A DNA stretch of 24,814 bases from contig JAJYHW010000017.1 in assembly GCA_021784535.1 (NCBI GenBank), forward strand, positions 1 through 24,814, read 5' to 3'. The notes under the pieces were generated by a model that made no database searches, was not told the origin of the DNA, and was given only the letters and a program-made list of their open reading frames with translations. The position numbers were made by a program, and so were the translations under genes. Every line of letters begins with the position of its first letter. Within the stretch, counting starts at the first letter, position 1. The DNA comes from a bacterium. Lineage in GTDB: Bacteria > Patescibacteriota > Microgenomatia > Levybacterales > UBA12049. Of the stretch, positions 1 to 6,811 are shown piece by piece.

Positions 1-1
1 T

Positions 2-1183
2 TTTACCCCTGTTTATCAGGGCGGTACTATCCCCTCAACGGTAGGACAAAGAAGGAACAAAATAGCAGGTTTTATTTATAGCGCATTCAATGCCGATGAT
101 TTACTCACAGGTATTCTTAATACCAAATCATATCCTCAACTGTTAAATTATCAAATTTATGACGGCAAACAGATAACAAAGAAAAACCTGCTGGAGGATT
201 CCAGAGTGCTAACTCATTATCATTCAGGAGGATATCTTCCCCGATTTCAGACTACGCAAACAGCTACCATAGGAGATGAAATTTGGACGATTCATTATTC
301 TAATCATCCGCAATTTGATATTCAATCCCAAAAAAATTTACCTTTTTTTATTTTTGCCGGCGGCTTCGTTGTCAGTATCATGCTTTTTCTGTTGAGCAGG
401 TCTCAGTATATTGCAAAAAATAAAGCCGAATTCGTTGCGACACAACTAAAAGATTCACAAAAGGAATTACAAAAAGCGATTGGTGTGCGGGATAATTTCA
501 TCTCAATAGCATCACATGAATTAAAAACACCTGTTACGAGTCTCAAAGTATATGCGGAAGTGCTTCTCAGACAATTTGCGCAAAAAAATGATGTAAAAAC
601 AACTGATTATCTTACAAGAATTATCAAACAAATTGACAAATTAACGCTTCTTATTCAGGATTTACTTAATGTTTCCCGAATACAGACCAATCAGCTGACG
701 TTTAGAATAGAACAATTTGACTTGAACAATATCATTAAAGAGATAGTAGGGAACATGCAGCCGGTTGCAAATAATCACCGGCTTATCATAGAAGGAAAAG
801 CTGTAAGAAAAGTATGGGGTGACCAGGAAAGAATAAGCCAGGTGCTGCTCAATTTACTAACAAATGCGTTAAAATATTCACCAAATGCAAACAAGGTAAT
901 AATCAAAGTGAAAAACAGTAAAACGGAAGCAATTGTATCAGTGCAGGACTTCGGAATAGGTATTGATAAGGAACACAGTGAAAAAATTTTTAACAGATTT
1001 TATAGGATCAATGATGTAAATGAACAAACTTTTCCGGGACTTGGTATCGGCCTCTATATTTCACAGGCTATTATCAAACGACATGGAGGGAAAATATCAA
1101 TAAGTAGCACGAAAGGGAAAGGTTCTATATTTCAGTTTGCGCTACCTTACCACAAAAAACGAATTGCCTTAGAGAAGGAATAG
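2..1183 (+). CDS. CHASE-domain sensor histidine kinase (5' end outside window)
   Basis: The frame is open from base 2, so the gene enters from the left; the GTG at 206 is only an internal codon. In partial numbering, residues 1 to about 110 look like the C-terminal half of an extracellular CHASE sensor domain: FTPVYQGG, then an RR-containing stretch and GFIYSAF. A hydrophobic segment (about 113-132) crosses the membrane. The HisKA box ASHELKTPVTSL follows, with the phospho-acceptor His codon at 515-517. The HATPase_c boxes are an N-box (NLLTNALKYSP), DFGIGI and GLGIGLYIS. There is no receiver domain after the ATPase, so a separate response regulator is expected, probably upstream. Known role of the family: autophosphorylation on binding a small extracellular ligand. 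The ligand cannot be read from the sequence. The gene ends two bases before a convergent gene. Confidence 0.88.
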   Translation, partial: FTPVYQGGTIPSTVGQRRNKIAGFIYSAFNADDLLTGILNTKSYPQLLNYQIYDGKQITKKNLLEDSRVLTHYHSGGYLPRFQTTQTATIGDEIWTIHYSNHPQFDIQSQKNLPFFIFAGGFVVSIMLFLLSRSQYIAKNKAEFVATQLKDSQKELQKAIGVRDNFISIASHELKTPVTSLKVYAEVLLRQFAQKNDVKTTDYLTRIIKQIDKLTLLIQDLLNVSRIQTNQLTFRIEQFDLNNIIKEIVGNMQPVANNHRLIIEGKAVRKVWGDQERISQVLLNLLTNALKYSPNANKVIIKVKNSKTEAIVSVQDFGIGIDKEHSEKIFNRFYRINDVNEQTFPGLGIGLYISQAIIKRHGGKISISSTKGKGSIFQFALPYHKKRIALEKE

Positions 1184-1185
1184 TT

Positions 1186-1497
1186 TTATTGTGTCCATAA
1201 AGAACGCTGTAAATCAACTTTATCTCCTCTGAACACAACTCCTTCCGCAAGAAGTATTGCTTTCTTGGTAACAAGTCCTTCGCGTACTGAATAGCCGGTC
1301 AAATTCCCGTCTGATCCAACAACGCGATGGCATGGGACCAAAGGAATATATGGATTTTTCTTCATACACATACCAACGGCACGCGCTGCACACGGATTGC
1401 CTGCTAGCCGGGCGATTTGTCCGTATGTCGCGACTTTGCCGCGAGGTATTTGTTTGGTAAAAGCATACACTTTTTCGCTAAAAGTCTTTTTCTTCAT
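1186..1497 (-). CDS. O6-alkylguanine-DNA alkyltransferase, C-terminal-domain-only form (MGMT/Ogt family)
   Basis: This 103-residue protein matches the DNA-binding and active-site domain of methylated-DNA-protein cysteine methyltransferases. The helix-turn-helix region (KVATYGQIARLAG) leads to an arginine-finger segment (CAARAVG) and the active site VPCHRVVG, with Cys56 present. A cysteine at this place separates it from the alkyltransferase-like (ATL) proteins, which carry Trp there and cannot accept the alkyl group. Inferred role: single-turnover removal of alkyl groups from O6 of guanine. The N-terminal ribonuclease-like domain of Ada/Ogt is missing, as in many short family members. It lies 48 bases downstream of the HxlR gene on the same strand, so the two may be co-transcribed. 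Confidence 0.9.
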   Translation of the reverse strand: MKKKTFSEKVYAFTKQIPRGKVATYGQIARLAGNPCAARAVGMCMKKNPYIPLVPCHRVVGSDGNLTGYSVREGLVTKKAILLAEGVVFRGDKVDLQRSLWTQ

Positions 1498-1545
1498 TAT
1501 TTCACATCTACTATCCCAAAAATTATTTAACGTAAGTGCAACACT

Positions 1546-1863
1546 CTAACTGTTATTGCCCCAATTTTCCAATGAACGAAAAACGCTTCGAAGAGATTCC
1601 CCTTTTTCTGTCAAAGAATATTCAACATGCAAAGGAATTTCTGCATATACTTTCTTAATAATAATCCCGTGTTTTTCAAGTTCTTTCAAACGTTGCGCAA
1701 GAGTTTTAGGACTAATCCCTGGAAGTGCTCTTTGCAATTCGCCAAATCTTTTTTTCCCATCACAAAGATTATGTATAAGCAACATTGTCCATTTACTCCC
1801 TACAATTTTTAAGGTTTTCGCTATTGCACAATTAGTATGCGTATCTCCAATTATCTCATCCAT
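1546..1863 (-). CDS. HxlR-family winged-helix transcriptional regulator
   Basis: This 105-residue protein has the HxlR pattern: an N-terminal Cys (Cys12) before an IAKTLKIVGSKWTMLLI helix, then a winged helix with RFGELQRALPGISPKTLAQR and a wing leading into VEYSLTEKGESL. In characterised members such as YodB and HypR the matching N-terminal Cys senses quinones, diamide or other oxidants. A redox role here is inference. The gene is divergent from the LUD-domain gene at 1986, and the 122-base gap holds two inverted repeats that could be its operators. Autorepression together with control of the LUD gene is the simplest reading. The alkyltransferase gene follows on the same strand. Confidence 0.9.
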   Translation of the reverse strand: MDEIIGDTHTNCAIAKTLKIVGSKWTMLLIHNLCDGKKRFGELQRALPGISPKTLAQRLKELEKHGIIIKKVYAEIPLHVEYSLTEKGESLRSVFRSLENWGNNS

Positions 1864-1897
1864 ACTTTACTTTTTGTAACTACTTTACTTTTTATAG

Positions 1898-1933
1898 TAA
1901 GTATTAGTATACTTAAAATTACTTTATAAGTAA
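1898..1933. promoter_or_regulatory. Candidate HxlR operator pair (two inverted repeats)
   Basis: TAAGTAT-N4-ATACTTA (1898-1915) is a perfect 7-bp inverted repeat. TTACTT-N3-AAGTAA (1919-1933) is a perfect 6-bp inverted repeat just after it. Both use the half-site AAGTA. A 13-base direct repeat, TACTTTACTTTTT, at 1863-1875 and 1881-1893 carries similar core bases. The elements lie between an HxlR gene and its divergent neighbour, where dimeric winged-helix regulators usually bind. A possible -10 (TATACT, 1908-1913) overlaps the first repeat. No binding data exist, so this is inferred from symmetry and position. Confidence 0.5.
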
Positions 1934-1970
1934 AGGACGAAGCAAATATTTTCTTCGTTATATATAAGAA

Positions 1971-1980
1971 AGGAGGTGAT
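1971..1980 (+). promoter_or_regulatory. Near-perfect Shine-Dalgarno site of the LUD gene
   Basis: AGGAGGTGAT lies 5 bases before the ATG at 1986 and pairs with nearly all of the anti-Shine-Dalgarno sequence. It stands out because most genes in this window have no recognisable site. It fixes the start of the LUD protein. Confidence 0.8.
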
Positions 1981-1985
1981 ACAGT

Positions 1986-2606
1986 ATGCAATGGGACAAA
2001 CTCGCAACCGATGAATCCATCAATAAAACAATAGCAGCATTACAGGCAAACGGAATTGACGCAATTGTTGTCAACACGGGAGAAGATGCAAAAAACAAGG
2101 TTTTGGAACTTATCCCTAAACAAGCAGAAGTAATGCCGATGACATCCGTTACGCTTGATTCAATTGGTATTTCACAAGCAATTAACGAATCTGGTGAATA
2201 TCATTCTGTACGAAACAAATTAAATCAGCTCAACCGAGAGACACAAGGCGCAGAAATGCAAAGGCTCGGTGCTGCTCCTGAATGGGCAGTCGGTAGTGTA
2301 CATGCAGTTACAGAAGATGGAAAAGTATTTATTGCTTCCAATTCAGGCAGTCAATTACCTGCATATGCCTATGGTTCTGAGCATGTTATCTGGATCGTTG
2401 GAGCACAAAAAATTGTTAAAAATGCAGATGATGCAACAAGCCGTATTTATGATTATGTATTGCCGATTGAAACCAAACGTGCACGTAAAGCATACGGTTT
2501 GCCGGATACCTTCCACAGTAACGTAAGTAAATTACTACTTATTACTAAGGAGCTTATCCCCCACCGAATAACCCTAATTTTTGTTAAAGAACAATTAGGA
2601 CAATAA
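1986..2606 (+). CDS. LUD-domain protein (LutC/YkgG-like, DUF162)
   Basis: The 206-residue product has the layout of LUD-domain proteins: an N-terminal helix (LATDESINKTIAALQANGI), a central GSVHAVTEDGKVFIASNSGS stretch, a WIVGAQKIV strand, and a C-terminal RARKAYGLPDTF plus LLLITKELIP segment. The fold belongs to the NagB/RpiA/CoA-transferase-like group. Some relatives (LutC) take part in lactate utilisation with LutA and LutB, but neither partner is present here, so no specific reaction is assigned. The start is set by the strong Shine-Dalgarno site at 1971-1980. The gene is divergent from an HxlR regulator and probably under its control, which would make it a redox- or electrophile-responsive gene. 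A long two-tier hairpin follows the stop codon. Confidence 0.85.
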   Translation: MQWDKLATDESINKTIAALQANGIDAIVVNTGEDAKNKVLELIPKQAEVMPMTSVTLDSIGISQAINESGEYHSVRNKLNQLNRETQGAEMQRLGAAPEWAVGSVHAVTEDGKVFIASNSGSQLPAYAYGSEHVIWIVGAQKIVKNADDATSRIYDYVLPIETKRARKAYGLPDTFHSNVSKLLLITKELIPHRITLIFVKEQLGQ

Positions 2607-2611
2607 TTTTC

Positions 2612-2656
2612 TTTACCCGAATTCCCTCTCCTTTTTGAGGAGAGGGCTAGGGTAAA
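2612..2656. repeat. Two-tier palindromic element after the LUD gene (REP-like)
   Basis: The outer arms TTTACCC (2612-2618) and GGGTAAA (2650-2656) enclose inner arms CCCTCTCC (2624-2631) and GGAGAGGG (2639-2646). Single-stranded joints are 5 bases on the left and 3 on the right, and the loop is 7 bases. It begins 5 bases after the LUD stop codon. No T-run directly follows either arm, so it is not a classical intrinsic terminator. Its form resembles dispersed REP-type palindromes and it could protect or end the mRNA. No second copy is visible in the window. Confidence 0.7.
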
Positions 2657-2705
2657 TTTATTATTTTAAAAACAAACTTTTCTAAAGGGAATATTCATCA
2701 ACCTC

Positions 2706-2734
2706 TTGGATAATAATAAAATTATCATTATAAT
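2706..2734 (+). promoter_or_regulatory. Sigma70-type promoter of nadD, predicted leaderless
   Basis: TTGGAT (2706-2711), a 17-base spacer and TATAAT (2729-2734). A start seven bases after the -10 falls on the A of the nadD ATG at 2741, so the mRNA would have no 5' leader. There is no Shine-Dalgarno site upstream. Confidence 0.7.
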
Positions 2735-2740
2735 AGTCAC

Positions 2741-3355
2741 ATGAAAATTGCAATTCTTGGAGGTAGTTTTGACCCACCACATCTTGGACATATTTTGATT
2801 GCTCGCCAGGTTATTGAATTTGCCGGCATGGATCAGGTCTGGCTCATGCCAAATTACAGTACGGGAGCGCAGCATGCTATTTTTCAAAAAAAGCTTTCTC
2901 CTGCACAAGATCGATTAGCAATGACGAAGTTGCTTGAGGATGACAAAATAAAAGCTTCAGATTTTGAAATTAACGAAAACAAAAAAAGTATTACAATTGA
3001 TACACTTTATACACTTTCAAATATGCATCCTAAAGATAGGTTTTATTGGATAACTGGCAGTGATAAATTGGAAACATTCCATTTATGGGATGACTGGCAA
3101 AAAATTATTACAGATTACCGTCTTATTATTTTTCCCCGCGAGCACATGTTATGGCATCTTGAAAACCGGGTAAAAGAGGCGCTTCAATTACAGAAAATTC
3201 CAAGTAATGTTATTATATTACAAAATAAGGAACTTATCTTAACAAATCTTTCATCAACCATAATTCGTGAACGGGAAAGAAAAGGGTTGCCGATTGATTT
3301 TCTGGTAGAGCCTGCAATTAAAAAATATATTAAAGAATATAAATTATATAAATAA
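2741..3355 (+). CDS. nadD: Nicotinate-nucleotide adenylyltransferase
   Basis: NadD transfers AMP from ATP to nicotinate mononucleotide, giving deamido-NAD, the substrate of the next gene's enzyme. The 204-residue protein starts with the nucleotidyltransferase signature GGSFDPPHLGH (residues 7-17). It continues with the family's WLMPNYST loop (in place of the usual VPA-type loop), DRLAMTKLL, the ITGSDKLETFHLWDDW stretch, and the C-terminal SSTIIRER motif that matches the ISSTxIR nucleotide-binding signature. Length is normal for the family. The start codon is at the predicted +1 of a promoter. nadE begins one base after the stop codon, which implies translational coupling. The ribosome would therefore reach nadE mainly from this gene. 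Confidence 0.94.
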   Translation: MKIAILGGSFDPPHLGHILIARQVIEFAGMDQVWLMPNYSTGAQHAIFQKKLSPAQDRLAMTKLLEDDKIKASDFEINENKKSITIDTLYTLSNMHPKDRFYWITGSDKLETFHLWDDWQKIITDYRLIIFPREHMLWHLENRVKEALQLQKIPSNVIILQNKELILTNLSSTIIRERERKGLPIDFLVEPAIKKYIKEYKLYK

Positions 3356-3356
3356 T

Positions 3357-4124
3357 ATGCTATTACAAATTGATCCTCAAAAAGAGGAATAAAAAACAAT
3401 CGCTTTTCTTAAAGAAACTTTTGCCAAACAAAATATTATCAAATCAGTCATTGGCATCTCCGGAGGGATTGATTCCGCAGTTTCCTTTGCGCTTCTTAAA
3501 AAAACTATCAAACCAGAAAATATTATAGTCGCTCATATGTATTACTTTGACTCAAAATTTTCTGGTATGGAGCAATATGTTATAGAATCAGGTATCCCAC
3601 AAATCAATATGTATCATATTTCTATCAAAGAGCCAATTGATGCAATAATAAAGCTTCAAAATATTGAAAAAAACGAATCAAATCAGGTTCGTATCGGCAA
3701 TATTGCAGCCCGCATACGTATGATAGTACTTTATGACCTTGCAAAAAAATATCATGCACTTGTTTGTGGTACTGAGAATAAATCTGAAAATTTACTTGGT
3801 TATTTTACCCGTTTTGGCGATCAGGCATCTGATATTGAACCTATTGAACATCTCTATAAGACCCAGGTATATCAATTAGCTACGTATTTAGGGCTACCTG
3901 AAGCAGTGATAAATCAGGAACCAAGCGCAGGACTGTGGCTTGGCCAAACAGATGAGGGGCAATTTGGATTTACCTATAAAGAAGCTGATCGAGTACTTTA
4001 TCTTGCGATAGAAAAAAATCTTCCGGTTGAAGAAATTGAAAAACAAGGCTATCCAAATGCAAAAAAGATTATAGAATGGCGTGATAAAAACCTCTTCAAG
4101 CACCAGGTGCCATATACGCTATAA
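3357..4124 (+). CDS. nadE: NH3-dependent NAD+ synthetase with an in-frame TAA at codon 12
   Basis: NadE amidates deamido-NAD to NAD+ using ATP and ammonia. The frame shows the PP-loop SGGIDSA, coded at about 3459-3479, GNIAARIRM, CGTENKSENLLGYFTRFGD and SAGLWLGQTDE. There is no glutaminase domain. The natural start is ATG 3357, one base after nadD's stop: MLLQIDPQKEE, then TAA (3390-3392), then KTIAFLKETFAKQNIIKS in the same frame. No ATG, GTG or TTG lies between that stop and the PP-loop. The first ATG after it, at 3537, would leave the PP-loop out and give a 195-residue protein that should not bind ATP. A change of GAA or AAA to TAA explains the pattern best. The gene may be a recent pseudogene, an assembly error, or may start at a near-cognate ATC or ATT codon. 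A TCCTC/GAGGA hairpin (3374-3388) sits just before the stop. Confidence 0.85.
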
Positions 4125-4136
4125 TTTTACTAGCTC

Positions 4137-4166
4137 TTGTTTCTTGTCTTTTCCAAACCGTATAAT
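4137..4166 (+). promoter_or_regulatory. Candidate promoter of the permease gene, predicted leaderless
   Basis: TTGTTT (4137-4142), an 18-base spacer and a consensus TATAAT (4161-4166). The expected +1 is 4173, one base before the GTG at 4174. It starts just after the nadE stop and helps choose the permease start. The -35 is weak. Confidence 0.5.
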
Positions 4167-4173
4167 AAACATA

Positions 4174-5955
4174 GTGGATAAAATCATAAAACTTCTCAAT
4201 CATCATAAAAGAACAAGAAAATTAAATCAGTTCTTCGCTACGGCTATCTGTGGCAATGATATTCTTAGTTCGACGTTTTACGTTTCAGCAATTTCTATTC
4301 TTTATGCTGGCGTATATGCTCCTCTTGTTCTGCTTATAGTTGTTCTTGTCCTCTTTTTTTATAAAAGTATCTATACTGAAGTTGTTGAAGCTCTGCCTGT
4401 CAATGGCGGCGCATATAATTGCTTATTGAACGCGACCTCAAAAAGCATCGCTTCCTTTGCGGGAACAATGGCTATTCTGTCTTACATCGCAACTGCGGTA
4501 CTATCTGCAAAAACGGCTGTGGAATATCTGCATTCTGTTATAGCGTTGCCGGTTATTCCTGTAACCATAGGACTTCTTGCTCTCTTTGCTCTCTTGATTG
4601 CTTCAGGAGTCAGAGATAGTGCCAAGGTTGCCTCTGTAATTTTCTCTATTCATCTCTATGTCTTAAGTTTATTTGTTATCTTGGGACTTGTTTACATCCT
4701 GCAGCCTCATGCTCATCTTTATTTCTCTGATACGTTCATGCGGATGTCATCTATCGCCGCAAATGATGGCGGTATCTTTTTTGCACTATTTTTCGGATTC
4801 TCAGCAAGTCTTCTCGGCATATCAGGATTTGATACTTCAGCTAATTTTGTCCAGGAGCAAGCACATGGAGTTTTTCGAAAAACACTCAGAAATATGCTTA
4901 TCGGTGTAGCAATTTTTAATCCTTTGATTGCTTGGATCGCGCTTGTCATTATGCCATATTCACAAATTGCCGGATCAAAAAATTTTTTACTTGCAGATGC
5001 CGCACGAATTCTTGGCGGAAAAGCATTTGAATATATTATCGTAGGCGATGCATTTCTTGTTCTTGCCGGTGCAGTTCTGACAGGCTATATCGGTGTCAGC
5101 GGGTTAATGTATCGCATGACCTCAGACGGTTGTTTTCCTAATTTTTTGGCAAAAATGTCAAAACGCGGCTCTTATCCATATATCATTCTTTTATTTTTTC
5201 TTCTTTGTTCATCAATTCTTCTTGTAACTAAGGGTGATTTGTTCTCACTTGCTGGCGTATATACAATAGCATTTCTTGGAGAGATGAGTTTTTTTGCACT
5301 TGGAAATCTTATCATGAGAGAAACCCGATCTACTTTGAAACGAACATACAAAGCGCCGCTTATCTTTATTTTTCTTGCTCTTGCGGGAACTGTTACCGGC
5401 ATAATCGGCAACATCAAATTGACTCCAAAAAATCTTGATTTTTTTCTTCTTTATTTTATTCCCGCTTTTATTATTGTTCTTATCTCGCTAAAAATAGATC
5501 TAGTTTATCGTGGATTATTGCGCTTTTCACAAAAAATCCCCCCTCTCTATGTATTCATTTTGCGGCATTTTGAAGATATTACCTCCGGCAAATTTATCGT
5601 ATTTGTCCATCATCTGGACAGATTGTATGAAATTTTGGCCTACATTAACAGAAATGAGATTGGCAGACATATTTATCTTGTACATTGCAATAATAACGCA
5701 GATATTCACGGCAATAGAATATACCGTGAATCGTTTCAAAAATTCAAAGAAACGCTTCCGCATCTGCAAAGTGCGGGAGTTTTTCCCCACTATTCTATAG
5801 AATTGCTCTTTCGCAACGAACCTTTTGGGCCAAAAGTAATCAATGAAGTTTCAAAAGAGTTAAAAATCAGAAAAAACCGCGTACTCATCGGCTCAATACA
5901 CAAAGAACACGAGTTTGATTATGAAGAACTCGGCGGCGTACGGGTTATTTTCTAA
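4174..5955 (+). CDS. APC-superfamily amino acid permease with C-terminal cytosolic domain
   Basis: This integral membrane protein has about 12 hydrophobic segments over its first 440 residues. The first carries the APC-type pattern CGNDILSSTFYVSA, followed by EALPVNGGAYNCLL and GFSASLLGISGFDTSANFV, typical of amino acid/polyamine/cation permeases. A soluble tail of about 150 residues follows (PPLYVFILRHFEDI to the end), with alternating strands and helices (FIVFVHHLDRL, IYLVHCNNNAD) like regulatory tails of some permeases. Start: the frame is open from a GTG at 4081, but that would overlap nadE by 44 bases and add a non-hydrophobic stretch unlike the family. The GTG at 4174 sits at the predicted +1 of a TATAAT box and is preferred. 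The substrate is unknown. Confidence 0.85.
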   Translation: MDKIIKLLNHHKRTRKLNQFFATAICGNDILSSTFYVSAISILYAGVYAPLVLLIVVLVLFFYKSIYTEVVEALPVNGGAYNCLLNATSKSIASFAGTMAILSYIATAVLSAKTAVEYLHSVIALPVIPVTIGLLALFALLIASGVRDSAKVASVIFSIHLYVLSLFVILGLVYILQPHAHLYFSDTFMRMSSIAANDGGIFFALFFGFSASLLGISGFDTSANFVQEQAHGVFRKTLRNMLIGVAIFNPLIAWIALVIMPYSQIAGSKNFLLADAARILGGKAFEYIIVGDAFLVLAGAVLTGYIGVSGLMYRMTSDGCFPNFLAKMSKRGSYPYIILLFFLLCSSILLVTKGDLFSLAGVYTIAFLGEMSFFALGNLIMRETRSTLKRTYKAPLIFIFLALAGTVTGIIGNIKLTPKNLDFFLLYFIPAFIIVLISLKIDLVYRGLLRFSQKIPPLYVFILRHFEDITSGKFIVFVHHLDRLYEILAYINRNEIGRHIYLVHCNNNADIHGNRIYRESFQKFKETLPHLQSAGVFPHYSIELLFRNEPFGPKVINEVSKELKIRKNRVLIGSIHKEHEFDYEELGGVRVIF

Positions 5956-5982
5956 TTACAATCTCTTGGTTTAGTAAGATAC

Positions 5983-6597
5983 TTATCCCTCATAACCTGT
6001 TGCTTTCAGTAAGTCTCGAGTTGCCTGTTTTGCTAATGCAAAATACCCTCCCACATGCCCTTCATCTCGTGGATTCTTTTCCGGATAAAAAAATGTTTGC
6101 TTATCACCTTGCTGTCGTACACCATAATAAGAGCCATGCTTCCCATCGTGAGAATGATTTTGTAATTGACCTATTCTAGGCATATATACTGCATATTGTA
6201 ATCTTCGGTCTGCGTCCTCAACTGAATTTCTCATGATAATTACCACATCATTTTTTGCCAAAGCTAGTATTTCGTCAGTATCAACAATTGGTAATCTAAG
6301 TGTCCATGTCGGGTTTATATCGTTTCCAAAATATTCAGAATTACCTCGCGAATCTACTATTGTTCGTATAGAATCACCTACTTTTAAAAAATTATCATTT
6401 ATTTGATTTATTTTTGTAGGCTTAGTATCTATGCTAAGAAATGTAGTAAGCCATCTCATAGCATCTTGAAACTGAAATTCTGATACTATTCTATGCGGTA
6501 ACCTATCAAAAGGCTTTCTTCTTAAATCTAAGGCATCTATCTTTGGAAGTTTTAAAGGTTTATAGTGAAAAAAATTACTCTTCTCTGAATTAAACAT
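5983..6597 (-). CDS. Unrecognised 204-residue protein
   Basis: I do not recognise a family. From ATG 6597 the protein begins MFNSEKSNFFHYKPLKLPKI. It has no signal peptide or membrane segment and appears soluble, mixed alpha/beta. Notable stretches are RLPHRIVSEFQFQDAMRWL, a strand-rich middle (TWTLRLPIVDTDE, NDVVIIMRNS) and a His/Gly-rich segment, NHSHDGKHGSYYGVR, near the C-terminus. The frame can be extended to a TTG at 6639, but those bases form the -35 of a good promoter, so that extension is rejected. It is divergent from the methyltransferase-like gene at 6812 and convergent with the permease. The pair may form a small unit placed between housekeeping genes. Confidence 0.7.
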   Translation of the reverse strand: MFNSEKSNFFHYKPLKLPKIDALDLRRKPFDRLPHRIVSEFQFQDAMRWLTTFLSIDTKPTKINQINDNFLKVGDSIRTIVDSRGNSEYFGNDINPTWTLRLPIVDTDEILALAKNDVVIIMRNSVEDADRRLQYAVYMPRIGQLQNHSHDGKHGSYYGVRQQGDKQTFFYPEKNPRDEGHVGGYFALAKQATRDLLKATGYEG

Positions 6598-6610
6598 AAT
6601 TTTATAAAAA

Positions 6611-6639
6611 ATTGTAGCAAAATTATTACGTAAAATCAA
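6611..6639 (-). promoter_or_regulatory. Extended -10 promoter of the unrecognised gene
   Basis: On the minus strand: TTGATT (6639-6634), a 17-base spacer ending in TGC, then TACAAT (6616-6611). The predicted +1 is about 6604, leaving a 7-base leader before ATG 6597. The 14-base string holding the extended -10 (6611-6624) recurs exactly at 8185-8198 before the tRNA gene. Confidence 0.6.
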
Positions 6640-6776
6640 TGAACTGAATCTGACTAATGCGGAACACCTGTGAGCTCATTTTGAGCGGATTTATAATATA
6701 TTTCACAATTTAATTTTGCTATATGATACCCGCTATTAGTCTGATTTAGAAGACTATATTCTATAGAGAATGATAC

Positions 6777-6805
6777 TTGTCATAGTTTAAAAACTAAATT
6801 ATTAT
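6777..6805 (+). promoter_or_regulatory. Sigma70-type promoter of the methyltransferase gene, predicted leaderless
   Basis: TTGTCA (6777-6782), a 17-base spacer and TATTAT (6800-6805). Seven bases after the -10 is 6812, the A of the ATG. An overlapping TATAAT at 6803-6808 is closer to consensus but has a 20-base spacer and would start inside the gene. The spacer contains the palindrome TAGTTT-AA-AAACTA (6783-6796), a possible operator. Confidence 0.6.
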
Positions 6806-6811
6806 AATGCT

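Noticed and set aside
3537..3560. ATG 3537 as the true nadE start
   Set aside because: It would drop the SGGIDSA ATP-binding loop, which is coded intact just upstream in the same frame.
4081..4173. Longer permease start (GTG 4081) overlapping nadE
   Set aside because: It adds 31 polar residues not like the family and overlaps nadE by 44 bases. A TATAAT box places the +1 at 4173, next to GTG 4174.
6598..6639. TTG 6639 as start of the unrecognised protein
   Set aside because: These bases form the -35 and -10 of a good minus-strand promoter, and ATG 6597 lies 7 bases after its +1.
6674..6686. GCTCA-TTT-TGAGC hairpin in the 6640-6811 gap
   Set aside because: The stem is only 5 bp, has no T-run, and does not match either promoter. 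It is probably chance.
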